A program made the translations under genes and the position numbers. DNA of 64,000 bases from Pseudomonas migulae (GTDB taxonomy: Bacteria; Pseudomonadota; Gammaproteobacteria; Pseudomonadales; Pseudomonadaceae), in the NCBI RefSeq assembly GCF_024169315.1, contig NZ_JALJWR010000001.1, forward strand, positions 1,509,501-1,573,500, in the 5' to 3' direction. The first letter of the stretch is position 1. Each line of letters begins with the position of its first letter. Below are positions 26,340-34,593 of the stretch, one piece after another. Below the pieces are notes generated by a model, which did not search any database, was not told the DNA's origin, and saw only the letters and a program-made list of their open reading frames with translations.

Positions 26340-26489
26340 GTCGCCCCTCGCCTTCTGGATGAAAAAGCGTTATCGGGTTCGCCACGAATTACCCGTAGCA
26401 TCCCCTCAGTTCAGATGACGAAGGGAGGTGATGGGGAGTTCCAATGAAATGATGAGTGATGTGGGGGGCCGATGTTTTTTTTGATCGTG

Positions 26490-26735
26490 TGCATATCCGT
26501 TGCTGCGGTAACGGCGGCTATTGGTTCCGCCTTTACGGCGGGTTACTTGGAAAAGCGCCAAGTAACCAAGCGCCCGGCGCCCCTGACGTACGGTGGCTCG
26601 CTAAGGCTCGCCATACCCTCACTCCGGTCCTGCTCCGTGGGCCCGCCGCCATCGGCCATCCATGGCCGGGGGCGGCTAACCCGGCATCCATGCCGGGTTG
26701 CCCACTGCGCAGAACCTGCGCTCGGCCTTCCGACG
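26490..26735. repeat. Long intergenic repeat, copy A (inverted relative to copy B)
   Basis: Runs from CATATCCGTTGCTGCGGTAA to the GCGCAGAACCTGCGCTCGGC region. Its reverse complement closely matches 27030-27243. Together with copy B it makes a large inverted repeat with arms over 200 bases. Confidence 0.85.
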
Positions 26736-26837
26736 GGGCAGATCAAGATCAAAAACAAAGCGAGGCGGCCTGATAGCCGGCCTGAAGTCCGTCAGGATCA
26801 TCGGGGGTGAACACCAATGTCACGACCGCCAAAAAAA

Positions 26838-26941
26838 CCTGTGGGAGCTGGCTTGCCAGCGATGGATGCCCAGACACCGTGTTCTTTCAGACAGCACGCG
26901 TCATCGTTAACGACCATCGCTGGCAAGCCAGCTCCCACAGG
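26838..26941. repeat. REPIN, near-identical to the one at 1201-1304
   Basis: CCTGTGGGAGCTGGCTTGCC at the left and its complement at the right; the spacer (CAGACACCGTGTTC...) also matches the first element. Confidence 0.9.
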
Positions 26942-27243
26942 GGAATGCATACATCCGAAGAGCCAGGTCGGCCCGAAGGCCGCCTCGCGGTGCTGTGGCG
27001 ATGGTCGCCCCCTCGAGAGGCCGAGTGGAGGTTCTGCGCAGTGGGCAACCCGGCATGGATGCCGGGTTAGCCGCCCCCGGCCATGGATGGCCGATGGCGG
27101 CGGGCCCACGGAGCAGGACCGGAAGGAGGGCATGGCGAGCCACCGAACGAAAGGGGCAAAAGCGCTTGGTTACTTGGCGCTTCTCCAAGTGACTCGCCGT
27201 AAGGGCGAAACCATAAGCCGCCGTTACCGCAGAAACGGATATA
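26942..27243. repeat. Long intergenic repeat, copy B
   Basis: Matches 1305-1567 in the same orientation and includes about 50 bases missing there (GCAGTGGGCAACCCGGCATG and onward). Ends at CCGTTACCGCAGAAACGGAT like copy C. Confidence 0.85.
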
Positions 27244-27302
27244 CCCACAGTCCCGCCTGAGCAGCATTACCTACCGGTTCAAGTGTCTTACTAACCTCGC
27301 GC

Positions 27303-28628
27303 TTACAACAACGACAACGTGTAATTGATGATAAAGCGATTCTGGTCAACATTACGCCCCGCATCAGTGTTCGATTTGCCATTGCGCACACTGAACCCAA
27401 GCCCCTTGAGCGACCCCGACTGCAACACATAGTCCAGGGTCATATCACGCTCCCACTCAGACTGATCCCCTGCATTGCGAACCTTGATATCAGTCCCCTT
27501 CAAATACACGATCGACGCTTTCAGCCCCGGCACGCCCAACGGCGCAAAGTCATAGCTGTATTGCCCAAAGTTCGTCTGCTCCCCCGCACGGGTAAAACTC
27601 TGGATCATGCGGTCCGTCGGCAGATAAACACTGCCGCCACCCGCCCCTTTATCAACCAGGCTGCCCTGGTTCGGCTGGACGAAGTTGCTGCCGTCACCCA
27701 CCTGCTGATGCCCCAGCGCAACCGAATGCCCACCGTTCATGTAAGTGATCATCGCAACCCAGGTGTTGTTGTCGATTTCACCATTGTTATCCTCGGTGTA
27801 GCCAGAGGCGCGGTAGCCTTGTGCGCGGCCAGCGGCGGAACTGTTGGCACCGGTCGACGTGGTGCGAAAGTAACGCAGGTCAGTGGTGAACGAACTCTTG
27901 CTGTCGATCGGCAACACGTGAGTCAGACCGAAAAAGTTCTGGTTATAGAAGTCTTCCATCTGCGCGAAGTAATACTGAGCTTTCAGGTCCTTGGTGATGA
28001 AGTAATCACCCCCAGCGAAGTAGAACTTGTTGCTGTCCTGTGTGGCGCCCGGTACGGACAAACCGGTCCGGTCCGTCGAAGCGCGACCGACCGCATGTTC
28101 AAGCACACCACTGGTCAGCATCAGCCCGTCGATGTCATTCGACGTGATCTGGGCACCGGTGAACGATTGCGGCAACACGCGGGCATCGTTCGACAGCAGG
28201 ATCGGCAGTTTTGGCAGCAGCGTGCCGTAGCGGAACTCCGTCTTCGAAATACGCATCTTCGCCGTGGGACCAAAGCTGCTCCAGCTATCGGCAGCACCGT
28301 CGCCATCACTCGGGATCATGCCGCTACCGACGTGGCGTCCGGCCCCACTGTCCAACGTCACACCCAGCAGCGCCTGGGCATCCAGCCCGAAACCGACCGG
28401 GCCCTGGGTAAACCCGGACTCATAACGCAGCACGAAACCCTGAGCGGCCTCCTCGGTTTTCGAGGGCTCCGCCGCACCGTCGCGGTTGTCGCTGTTGAAA
28501 TACAACGTGCGCATCGAGAGGCTGGCTTTGCTGTCTTCCAGAAAACCGTGCGCGGCAGAATCGGCTGCCTGTGCGCAGATCGAACCGGTGGCCAACAAGA
28601 GTGCGGTGGGAATTGCTCGCTTGAACAT
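27303..28628 (-). CDS. OprD family outer-membrane porin
   Basis: A 441-residue precursor with a signal peptide (MFKRAIPTALLLATGSICAQA) and the OprD start (HGFLEDSKASLSMRTLYFN). The body is a series of amphipathic strands, with family phrases such as KMRISKTEFRYGTLLPKLPIL and the NRFIINYTLSLL end, the terminal strand closing the barrel. OprD porins pass specific small acids or amino acids. It lies 143 bases downstream of a GntP-type permease on the same strand, suggesting the substrate is gluconate or a similar sugar acid. ATG 28628 is the signal-peptide start. Confidence 0.92.
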   Translation of the reverse strand: MFKRAIPTALLLATGSICAQAADSAAHGFLEDSKASLSMRTLYFNSDNRDGAAEPSKTEEAAQGFVLRYESGFTQGPVGFGLDAQALLGVTLDSGAGRHVGSGMIPSDGDGAADSWSSFGPTAKMRISKTEFRYGTLLPKLPILLSNDARVLPQSFTGAQITSNDIDGLMLTSGVLEHAVGRASTDRTGLSVPGATQDSNKFYFAGGDYFITKDLKAQYYFAQMEDFYNQNFFGLTHVLPIDSKSSFTTDLRYFRTTSTGANSSAAGRAQGYRASGYTEDNNGEIDNNTWVAMITYMNGGHSVALGHQQVGDGSNFVQPNQGSLVDKGAGGGSVYLPTDRMIQSFTRAGEQTNFGQYSYDFAPLGVPGLKASIVYLKGTDIKVRNAGDQSEWERDMTLDYVLQSGSLKGLGFSVRNGKSNTDAGRNVDQNRFIINYTLSLL

Positions 28629-28771
28629 ACGGTGCTCCAGGGTGATTTTTTTATGGTTTTTGAGTGTTGCCCGACCGCAATCCGCCGCTGACACCCAACA
28701 CCGGCGCGCACGATGACGCGCCCAATGAGTGACCATGAGCATGAAACTGGAGAGCGATCGGAGGGTTCGAG

Positions 28772-30121
28772 CTAGATCAGGTAAGAAAGACCCACAGTCA
28801 GCGCGAAGGCGACCACCGAAATGATGGTCTCCAGCACGGTCCAGGTCTTGAAGGTCTGGGCGACGCTCATGTTGAAGTATTCCTTGATCAACCAGAAGCC
28901 GCCGTCGTTGACGTGGGAAAAGATAACCGACCCCGCGCCCGTCGCCAGCACCAGCAACTCCGGATGCGGATAGCCCAGACCAATGGCCACCGGCGCCACA
29001 ATCCCCGACGCGGTGGTCATGGCCACGGTGGCGGAGCCGGTGGCGATGCGCATCAGCGCCGCGAACAGCCAACCCATGAGCAGCGGCGACAGGTGAAATT
29101 CGTGGGCCAGGCTGACGATCTGGTCAGTGACCCCGGCGTCCACCAGGATCCGGTTCAACCCGCCGCCGGCACCGACCAGCAGGGTGATGCTGGCGGTCGG
29201 CGCCAGGCATTCGTTGGTGAACTTGAGGATCGATTCGCGGTTGAAGCCCTGGGCGATGCCGAGGGTCCAGAAACTCAGCAAAGTCGCCAGCAATAGCGCG
29301 ATCACCGAGTTGCCGATGAACAGCAAAAACTGATTGAAGCCGCTGCCCGGCGTGGAAATCAGGTTGGCCCAGCCACCGATCAGCATCAGCACCACCGGCA
29401 ACAGAATGGTCGCCATGGTGATGCCGAAGCCCGGCAGGCTGTCGCGTGGTTCGCGCTCGAGGAACTGCCGCTCCAGCGGGTTTTCCGCCGGCAGCTGAAT
29501 GCGCGGCACGATGAACTTGGCGTACAGCGGACCGGCGATGATCGCGGTCGGAATGCCGATCAGAATCGCGTACATCAAGGTCTGCCCGACCGACGCCCCA
29601 TACACCTGCACTGCGAGCATCGCCGCCGGGTGCGGCGGCACCAGGGCATGCACCACCGAGAGCCCGGCGACCATCGGCAAACCGACCATCAGGATCGACA
29701 CGCCGACGCGCCGCGCCACGGTAAAGGCGATCGGCACCAGCAACACAAAACCGACCTCGAAGAACAGCGGCAGCCCGACCAGGAACGCGATGCAGACCAT
29801 CGCCCAGTGCGCGTTCTTCTCGCCGAAACGGTCGATCAGGGTTCGCGCCACCTGCTCGGCGCCGCCGGACTCGGCCATCATCTTGCCGAGCATCGTGCCC
29901 AGCGCCACCACCAGCGCAATGTGCCCCAGAGTCTTGCCGACGCCGGCCTCGTAGGCACCGACCACCCCGGACGGCGGCATGCCGGCCAGCAGCGCCAGGC
30001 CGATGGAGACCAGGGTGATGACGATGAAGGGATTGAGCCGGTAACGGGCGATCAGAACGATCAGGGCGATGATGGCGATGGCGGCATACACCAGCAGCCA
30101 ATAGCCGAAGGACAGGGTCAT
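28772..30121 (-). CDS. GntP family gluconate (sugar-acid):H+ symporter
   Basis: 449 residues, about 12-14 membrane helices. Family motifs are LGKMMAESGGAEQVARTL, VGLPLFFEVGFVLLVPI, VPPHPAAM and the C-terminal HVNDGGFWL. GntP carriers move gluconate and related hydroxy acids. It is followed by an OprD porin that could carry the same substrate across the outer membrane. No gluconate kinase or GntR regulator is in the window. Confidence 0.93.
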   Translation of the reverse strand: MTLSFGYWLLVYAAIAIIALIVLIARYRLNPFIVITLVSIGLALLAGMPPSGVVGAYEAGVGKTLGHIALVVALGTMLGKMMAESGGAEQVARTLIDRFGEKNAHWAMVCIAFLVGLPLFFEVGFVLLVPIAFTVARRVGVSILMVGLPMVAGLSVVHALVPPHPAAMLAVQVYGASVGQTLMYAILIGIPTAIIAGPLYAKFIVPRIQLPAENPLERQFLEREPRDSLPGFGITMATILLPVVLMLIGGWANLISTPGSGFNQFLLFIGNSVIALLLATLLSFWTLGIAQGFNRESILKFTNECLAPTASITLLVGAGGGLNRILVDAGVTDQIVSLAHEFHLSPLLMGWLFAALMRIATGSATVAMTTASGIVAPVAIGLGYPHPELLVLATGAGSVIFSHVNDGGFWLIKEYFNMSVAQTFKTWTVLETIISVVAFALTVGLSYLI

Positions 30122-30554
30122 GCGGTACTCCTCGAAAGGGTCACGTCGAATGGGTTGTGAAACTCATAAAACATTTCGAGACGCGATTTTCAAACGAGGC
30201 GAAAGTAATTTTCGTAGAGGGATAAGGGTTGTCGCGTAGAGGTATGGAGGGTCGTGGTTTTTGAAATTGGGTCAGTCGGATTTTCATCGCGCTTGCGCTG
30301 TTTGTGCCCGGTTTTCAGGCATAACAGGTTCGGTATCCGCACCGGTGGTCACCGGTTCGGATCAATCGCCACCGGAGACTTATACTTCTTCAGTTCCTCT
30401 TCTCTGTGACAGGAAAATCCGTCGACACCCGTGCGTGGGAAAGCGCGCCCGTGCCAATCGCAAATGTAATCAGCCTGGCCCCACGTGTCGTGCCGTCCAG
30501 CATCAGATGACTGGTCGTGCTCAATGGCTTCATGGCTGATGGGTGGAGAGCATC
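30122..30554. other. Divergent intergenic region before the second tandem-repeat gene
   Basis: 433 bases without a credible gene. A small GC-rich inverted repeat, CACCGGTGGTCACCGGT, lies near 30340-30357. Promoters for the permease and the repeat protein should be here, but none is clear. Confidence 0.45.
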
Positions 30555-31328
30555 ATGAAAAACAAACTCTTTTCAGGCGTTTTATTGGTGCTGGCTACAA
30601 CAGCGCTAACCCCCGGTGTCTGGGCTGCAGAGGCACGAGCCCTGGCCTCGGATGGCGCTGATCACGTCGGTGCCGGAGCCGTCGCCGCCGATGGCGCGGA
30701 TCACGTCGGTGCCGGGGCCGTCGCAGCGGATGGCGCGGATCACGTCGGTGCCGGGGCCGTCGCAGCGGATGGCGCTGATCACGTCGGTGCCGGAGCCGTC
30801 GCCGCCGATGGCGCTGATCACGTCGGTGCCGGGGCTGTTGCCGCCGATGGCGCTGATCACGTCGGTGCCGGAGCCGTCGCCGCCGATGGTGCCGATCACG
30901 TTGGCGCCGGAGCCGTCGCCGCCGATGGCGCTGATCACGTTGGTGCCGGGGCTGTTGCCGCCGATGGCGCCGATCACGTTGGCGCCGGTGCCGTCGCAGC
31001 GGATGGCGCTGATCACGTCGGTGCCGGAGCTGTTGCCGCCGATGGCGCCGATCACGTTGGTGCCGGTGCCGTCGCAGCGGATGGCGCCGATCACGTTGGT
31101 GCCGGAGCCGTCGCTGCCGATGGCGCTGATCACGTTGGCGCAGGAGCCGTCGCCTCAGATGGCGCCGATCACGTTGGCGCCGGGGCCGTCGCCGCCGATG
31201 GTACGGATCATGTCGGTGCTGCTCGTCTTGCATACTCCCGCAGTGGCATAGGATCGGATCGGGTGGCATCCTCGCTGATGGACGGCAGCTACTCCGACCA
31301 GTTCAACAGCCCGATCGGCAATCAGTAG
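30555..31328 (+). CDS. Secreted tandem-repeat protein, fifteen 13-residue repeats (VAADGADHVGAGA)
   Basis: A 257-residue precursor. The signal peptide is MKNKLFSGVLLVLATTALTPGVWA. Residues 33-220 consist of fifteen 39-base units (starting at 30651 and every 39 bases to 31197) coding GAGAVAADGADHV, with two Ser/Thr variants. A 35-residue non-repeat tail contains GIGSDRVASSLMDG, a degenerate unit. The phase V-A-x-x-G-x-D matches the 3705-4106 protein, so both belong to one family. There are no cysteines or catalytic motifs; very Gly/Ala-rich, which suits an extended or fibrous structure. ATG 30555 with GGAG upstream. MsrA begins 31 bases later and may be cotranscribed. Confidence 0.85.
   Translation: MKNKLFSGVLLVLATTALTPGVWAAEARALASDGADHVGAGAVAADGADHVGAGAVAADGADHVGAGAVAADGADHVGAGAVAADGADHVGAGAVAADGADHVGAGAVAADGADHVGAGAVAADGADHVGAGAVAADGADHVGAGAVAADGADHVGAGAVAADGADHVGAGAVAADGADHVGAGAVAADGADHVGAGAVASDGADHVGAGAVAADGTDHVGAARLAYSRSGIGSDRVASSLMDGSYSDQFNSPIGNQ
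30651..31235 (+). repeat. Fifteen 39-bp coding tandem repeats
   Basis: Each unit begins GATGGCG or GATGGT and carries GATCACGT(C/T)GG(T/C)G. Higher-order similarity (CAGCGG versus CCGCC codons recurring) suggests blocks of units were duplicated. There are no spacers. Confidence 0.95.
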
Positions 31329-31359
31329 CGTGCCAATACTTTGAGGGGAATGACCGTCC

Positions 31360-31866
31360 ATGACGACACAAACCGAAACCGCCATTCTGGCCGGTGGTTG
31401 CTTCTGGGGCATGCAGGATCTGCTGCGGCGCTATCCCGGCGTGCTGTCCACGCGGGTGGGTTACTCAGGAGGCGATGTGCCGAATGCGACCTATCGCAAC
31501 CACGGTAACCACGCGGAAGCGATCGAAATCGTGTTCGACCCGCAGCAGATCAGCTACCGCCAGATCCTCGAGTTTTTCTTCCAGATCCATGACCCGACGA
31601 CCCCCAATCGCCAGGGCAACGATGTCGGTGCCAGCTACCGCTCTGCCCTCTTCTACCTCAGCGCCGAGCAGAGGGCGGTTGCCGAAGACACCGTGGCCGA
31701 CGTCGAAGCGTCTGGCCTCTGGCCAGGCAAAGTGGTCACCGAAATCACCCCGGCCGGACCGTTCTGGGAGGCCGAACCGGAACACCAGGACTACCTCGAA
31801 CGCCTGCCCGACGGCTATACCTGTCACTTCATACGGCCAAACTGGAAATTGCCCGTGCGCGGGTAG
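31360..31866 (+). CDS. msrA: Peptide methionine (S)-S-oxide reductase MsrA
   Basis: A 168-residue repair enzyme that reduces methionine-S-sulfoxide. The catalytic cysteine is Cys14 in GGCFWG, with downstream [17 protein letters not shown] and the EPEHQDYL segment all typical. It is short at the C-terminus and has a single resolving candidate (Cys in GYTCHF). ATG 31360 is the family start. It follows the second tandem-repeat protein by 31 bases, possibly in one transcript, although no methionine-rich target is obvious there. Confidence 0.93.
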   Translation: MTTQTETAILAGGCFWGMQDLLRRYPGVLSTRVGYSGGDVPNATYRNHGNHAEAIEIVFDPQQISYRQILEFFFQIHDPTTPNRQGNDVGASYRSALFYLSAEQRAVAEDTVADVEASGLWPGKVVTEITPAGPFWEAEPEHQDYLERLPDGYTCHFIRPNWKLPVRG

Positions 31867-31875
31867 TCACGAACC

Positions 31876-31908
31876 AGAGGCGGCTCGAATGAGCCGCCTC
31901 TGTTGTTT
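31876..31908 (+). terminator. Rho-independent terminator after msrA
   Basis: Stem AGAGGCGGCTC / GAGCCGCCTCT with a GAAT loop, then TGTTGTTT, ten bases after the msrA stop. Confidence 0.85.
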
Positions 31909-31910
31909 CA

Positions 31911-32213
31911 TGCCCCCTTGGCGCCGTGTTCAACCGCATTCACCAAGAGCCCGAGGCCGCCTGGACCGTGGAAAAACTGGCAGCGCTGGCCCACATGTCC
32001 CGCTCGAAATTCTCGGCGTGCTTCACCCGGATCATGGAGGTCCCACCGATGGGCTACGTCACCGCGTGGCGAATGAAAGTCGTCCAGGACTTGCTTCGCG
32101 ACGGCGTTCAAATCAAAGTCATCGCTGCGTCGGTCGGGTACAGTTCGCAAGCGTCTTTCTCCAGAACCTTCGTTAACGTGGTGGGCTCGCCCCGCCGAAT
32201 GGCTCAAGCGTGA
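31911..32213 (+). pseudogene. AraC family regulator remnant (C-terminal domain only)
   Basis: The frame gives only the C-terminal double helix-turn-helix (TVEKLAALAHMSRSKFSACF and IKVIAASVGYSSQASFSRTF) of a cupin-AraC regulator, with the linker PLGAVFNRIHQEP just before it. The N-terminal sensor domain of about 180 residues is absent; msrA and its terminator lie immediately upstream, so the loss is a deletion, not a frameshift. A GTG at 31926 could still make a 95-residue DNA-binding peptide. Confidence 0.75.
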
Positions 32214-32314
32214 TGCCGTTGAGGAGCGTCCCCTGGTGACAGCGCACGTGCAGCAAAGCGAGTCCGACGACGCACTTCAAATGACCTGACCTTCCACCCT
32301 GAGAGAGCAAAAAC

Positions 32315-32641
32315 GTGATCACTTGCTACCTGAAATACGTGCTTGACCCGTACCAGATCGAAGCGTTCGAACACTACGGAAAGTTGTGGATTCCACTCGT
32401 TGAAAAATTCGGCGGCCAGCATCACGGCTACTTCCTGCCGTCCGAAGGCGCAAACAATATCGCCATGGCAATGTTCAGCTTTCCAAGCCTTGCCGCGTAC
32501 GAGCGTTATCGACAGGACTCGATGAAAGATCCCGAGTGCATCGCGGCGTTCAAGTTCGCTGAAGAGACAAAATGCATTCTCAGTTATGAGCGGTCATTTT
32601 TCAGGCCGGTGTTTGGTGACGCGGCTCAACAGCCAGCCTGA
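32315..32641 (+). CDS. NIPSNAP family protein
   Basis: 108 residues of the NIPSNAP ferredoxin-like fold, visible as YLKYVLDPYQIEAFEHYGKLWIPLVEKFGG and GANNIAMAMFSFPSLAAYERYRQDS. Its biochemical role is unknown; such proteins are dimeric alpha/beta-barrel binders. GTG 32315 with GAGAGAGC upstream is the start. Stands alone. Confidence 0.85.
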   Translation: MITCYLKYVLDPYQIEAFEHYGKLWIPLVEKFGGQHHGYFLPSEGANNIAMAMFSFPSLAAYERYRQDSMKDPECIAAFKFAEETKCILSYERSFFRPVFGDAAQQPA

Positions 32642-32693
32642 TGCCGGCCCGCGACGTCTGCATGAATGCAGCCAGAGGTCTTGGAGACTACGT

Positions 32694-34130
32694 ATGAACC
32701 GTCCCGGCAAAATCGCCCGCCTCTCGCTGCAATCACTGCTGCTCCTGACCCTCGTCATCCCCGCCATGACCAGCGCCGAGCCACGCCCCGAACACATGGT
32801 CTATCTGCGCACGATCGACCCCACCATCGAGCAGGACATCCGCTACGCCAGCGCCCACAACTTCACCGGTCACCCACTCGACGGGTATGCCGCCGCCGAG
32901 TGCCTGATGACGCTGGACGCGGCTAAAGCGCTGGCCCGGGTGCAGGCGTCATTGCAGGCGCAAGGCTATGGCTTGAAGGTGTTCGACTGTTATCGGCCCA
33001 GTCGTGCAGTCGCCGATATGGGGCGCTTCGCTTCCGTCCCGGACGACCCGCGCAAGGCCGAGTTCTACCCGCGCGTGGACAAGCAGGACTTCTGGCGCCT
33101 GGGGTATGTGGCACGAGTGTCGAATCACTCCCGCGGCTCGACCGTCGATCTGACACTCACCGGCCCGAAAGCAATGCCCGCCGCAACCTGGTCACCCTCG
33201 GCGGCGCAGGTCGATTGCACAGCGCCCTATGCCCAGCGCTGGCACGACGGCGCGCTCGACATGGGCACCGGTTTCGATTGCTTCGATGAGCGGACGCATA
33301 CCGCCAACCCGACGATCAACGCGACCGCGAAGGACAATCGTCAGCGGCTAAGCCGCGCGATGGAAAAAGAAGGGTTTTCCGGGTACTCGAAAGAGTGGTG
33401 GCACTTCACTTACGCAGCCGCCGGCGCGCCGAACGAGGTGATGGATTTTCCGATTACACCGCTCAGCGTCAGCGACGCGCTCACAGCCAGCCATCAGCTG
33501 ATTGTGGTCACCAGCAAAAACTGGGGCGACATCCAGGGCACCGCCCAACGCTATGAGCGGGACGGCAAGACCTTTCGAAAATCGGGTAATGCGTTTGCGG
33601 TCGTGGTCGGCAAAAACGGCATGGCCTGGGGCAAGGGTTTGAGCGATGCAGAGCCATACGACGGTCCGCTCAAACGTGAAGGTGACGGCAAAGCACCGGC
33701 CGGGGTGTTCAAGCTCGGCATGGCGTTTGGCTACGACCCCACGGCCGAAACGAAACTGCCTTACCTCGCCCTGACGCCGACCATCGAATGCGTGGACGAC
33801 AGCCATTCGACTCGCTACAACGAACTGGTCGACGGCTCGAAGATCGCGAAGGACTGGAACAGCGCCGAACGCATGCGCAGCGAAGAAGGCTATCGCAAAG
33901 GCATCGTCATCGAGCACAACACGCCGGCGTCCCCCGCCTCGGGCTCGTGCATTTTCTTCCACATCTGGCGTGGCCCCACCTCGCCGACGGCGGGCTGCAC
34001 GGCCATGGATCAGGCGGACATTTCCCGTTTTTTCGACTGGCTCGATCCTCGCCAGTCACCCCTGCTGGTGCAAATGCCCGAGGCGCAATACGAACACCTG
34101 CGCGAACGCTGGAATCTCCCGGAACGGTGA
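32694..34130 (+). CDS. Exported VanX-type D-Ala-D-Ala dipeptidase fused to a YkuD (L,D-transpeptidase) domain
   Basis: 478 residues with a signal peptide (ending near MTSA, residue 27). Residues 35-245 are a VanX/DdpX peptidase: His145 and Asp152 in SNHSRGSTVD and Glu234/His237 in EWWHF supply the zinc site and catalytic base. Residues 265-460 look like an L,D-transpeptidase/YkuD-like domain, with His423 (FFHIW) and nucleophile Cys435 (SPTAGC). VanX cleaves D-Ala-D-Ala dipeptide; YkuD domains cross-link or hydrolyse peptidoglycan peptides. Both halves appear intact. The join suggests a periplasmic wall-peptide scavenging or editing enzyme. Start ATG 32694 after TTGGAG. Confidence 0.85.
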   Translation: MNRPGKIARLSLQSLLLLTLVIPAMTSAEPRPEHMVYLRTIDPTIEQDIRYASAHNFTGHPLDGYAAAECLMTLDAAKALARVQASLQAQGYGLKVFDCYRPSRAVADMGRFASVPDDPRKAEFYPRVDKQDFWRLGYVARVSNHSRGSTVDLTLTGPKAMPAATWSPSAAQVDCTAPYAQRWHDGALDMGTGFDCFDERTHTANPTINATAKDNRQRLSRAMEKEGFSGYSKEWWHFTYAAAGAPNEVMDFPITPLSVSDALTASHQLIVVTSKNWGDIQGTAQRYERDGKTFRKSGNAFAVVVGKNGMAWGKGLSDAEPYDGPLKREGDGKAPAGVFKLGMAFGYDPTAETKLPYLALTPTIECVDDSHSTRYNELVDGSKIAKDWNSAERMRSEEGYRKGIVIEHNTPASPASGSCIFFHIWRGPTSPTAGCTAMDQADISRFFDWLDPRQSPLLVQMPEAQYEHLRERWNLPER

Positions 34131-34134
34131 GGCA

Positions 34135-34593
34135 TCAACCCTGCTTCAAATCGAGGCAATAGGTGTAGTAACCCGTGTCACGCACGTAACCCAGGGATTC
34201 ATACAAGCGCTGTGCCTGGTGATTGTCCGTGGCCGTTTCCAGCGTCATGCCTTTCGCGCCGGTCAGCAATGCGAAGGACCGCGCGGTGTTCATCAGTTGC
34301 GTCCCGACCCCGCGGCCTCGGGCGGCGGGCGCGGTGAACAGGTCGCCGAGCAGCCAGGTGCGATGCGCGACGATGGAGGAAAAAGTCGGGAACAACTGGA
34401 CGAAACCCAACGCTTCGCCCGTGGCGTCCTGGGCGAAGAAGATCACCGACTCATCGCGGGCGATGCGCTCGGCGATGAAGTCACGGGATTGCGTCAGGTT
34501 TGAGGGTTGACCGTAGAAACCTCGATAGGCGTCGAACAGACTGGCGATGTTATCGAGGTGGGTGGCGTCGGCGCGATGGACCTGGACATCCAT
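34135..34593 (-). CDS. GNAT family N-acetyltransferase
   Basis: 152 residues. Acetyl-CoA motif LFTAPAARGRGVGTQLM is clear, followed by LETATDNHQAQRLYESLGY. Substrate unknown. Start ATG 34593 with GGAG nine bases upstream. Its first 100 bases overlap the end of the desaturase-like frame that reads in the same direction. Confidence 0.9.
   Translation of the reverse strand: MDVQVHRADATHLDNIASLFDAYRGFYGQPSNLTQSRDFIAERIARDESVIFFAQDATGEALGFVQLFPTFSSIVAHRTWLLGDLFTAPAARGRGVGTQLMNTARSFALLTGAKGMTLETATDNHQAQRLYESLGYVRDTGYYTYCLDLKQG

Larger units (their letters stand above)
26340..27302. other. Large non-coding repeat region
   Basis: 963 bases without a credible gene. It is almost entirely repeats: copy A (26490-26735), a REPIN (26838-26941) and copy B (26942-27243), described separately. 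Short frames here are repeat shadows, present on both strands. Confidence 0.75.

Noticed and set aside
26456..27260. Protein genes in the 26.4-27.3 kb block
   Set aside because: All frames come from repeat copies A and B and read on both strands equally; none has a domain or ribosome site.
30606..31269. Minus-strand frames of 175-224 codons across the tandem repeats
   Set aside because: These are the reverse reading of the 39-bp array. The plus frame has the signal peptide and ribosome site.
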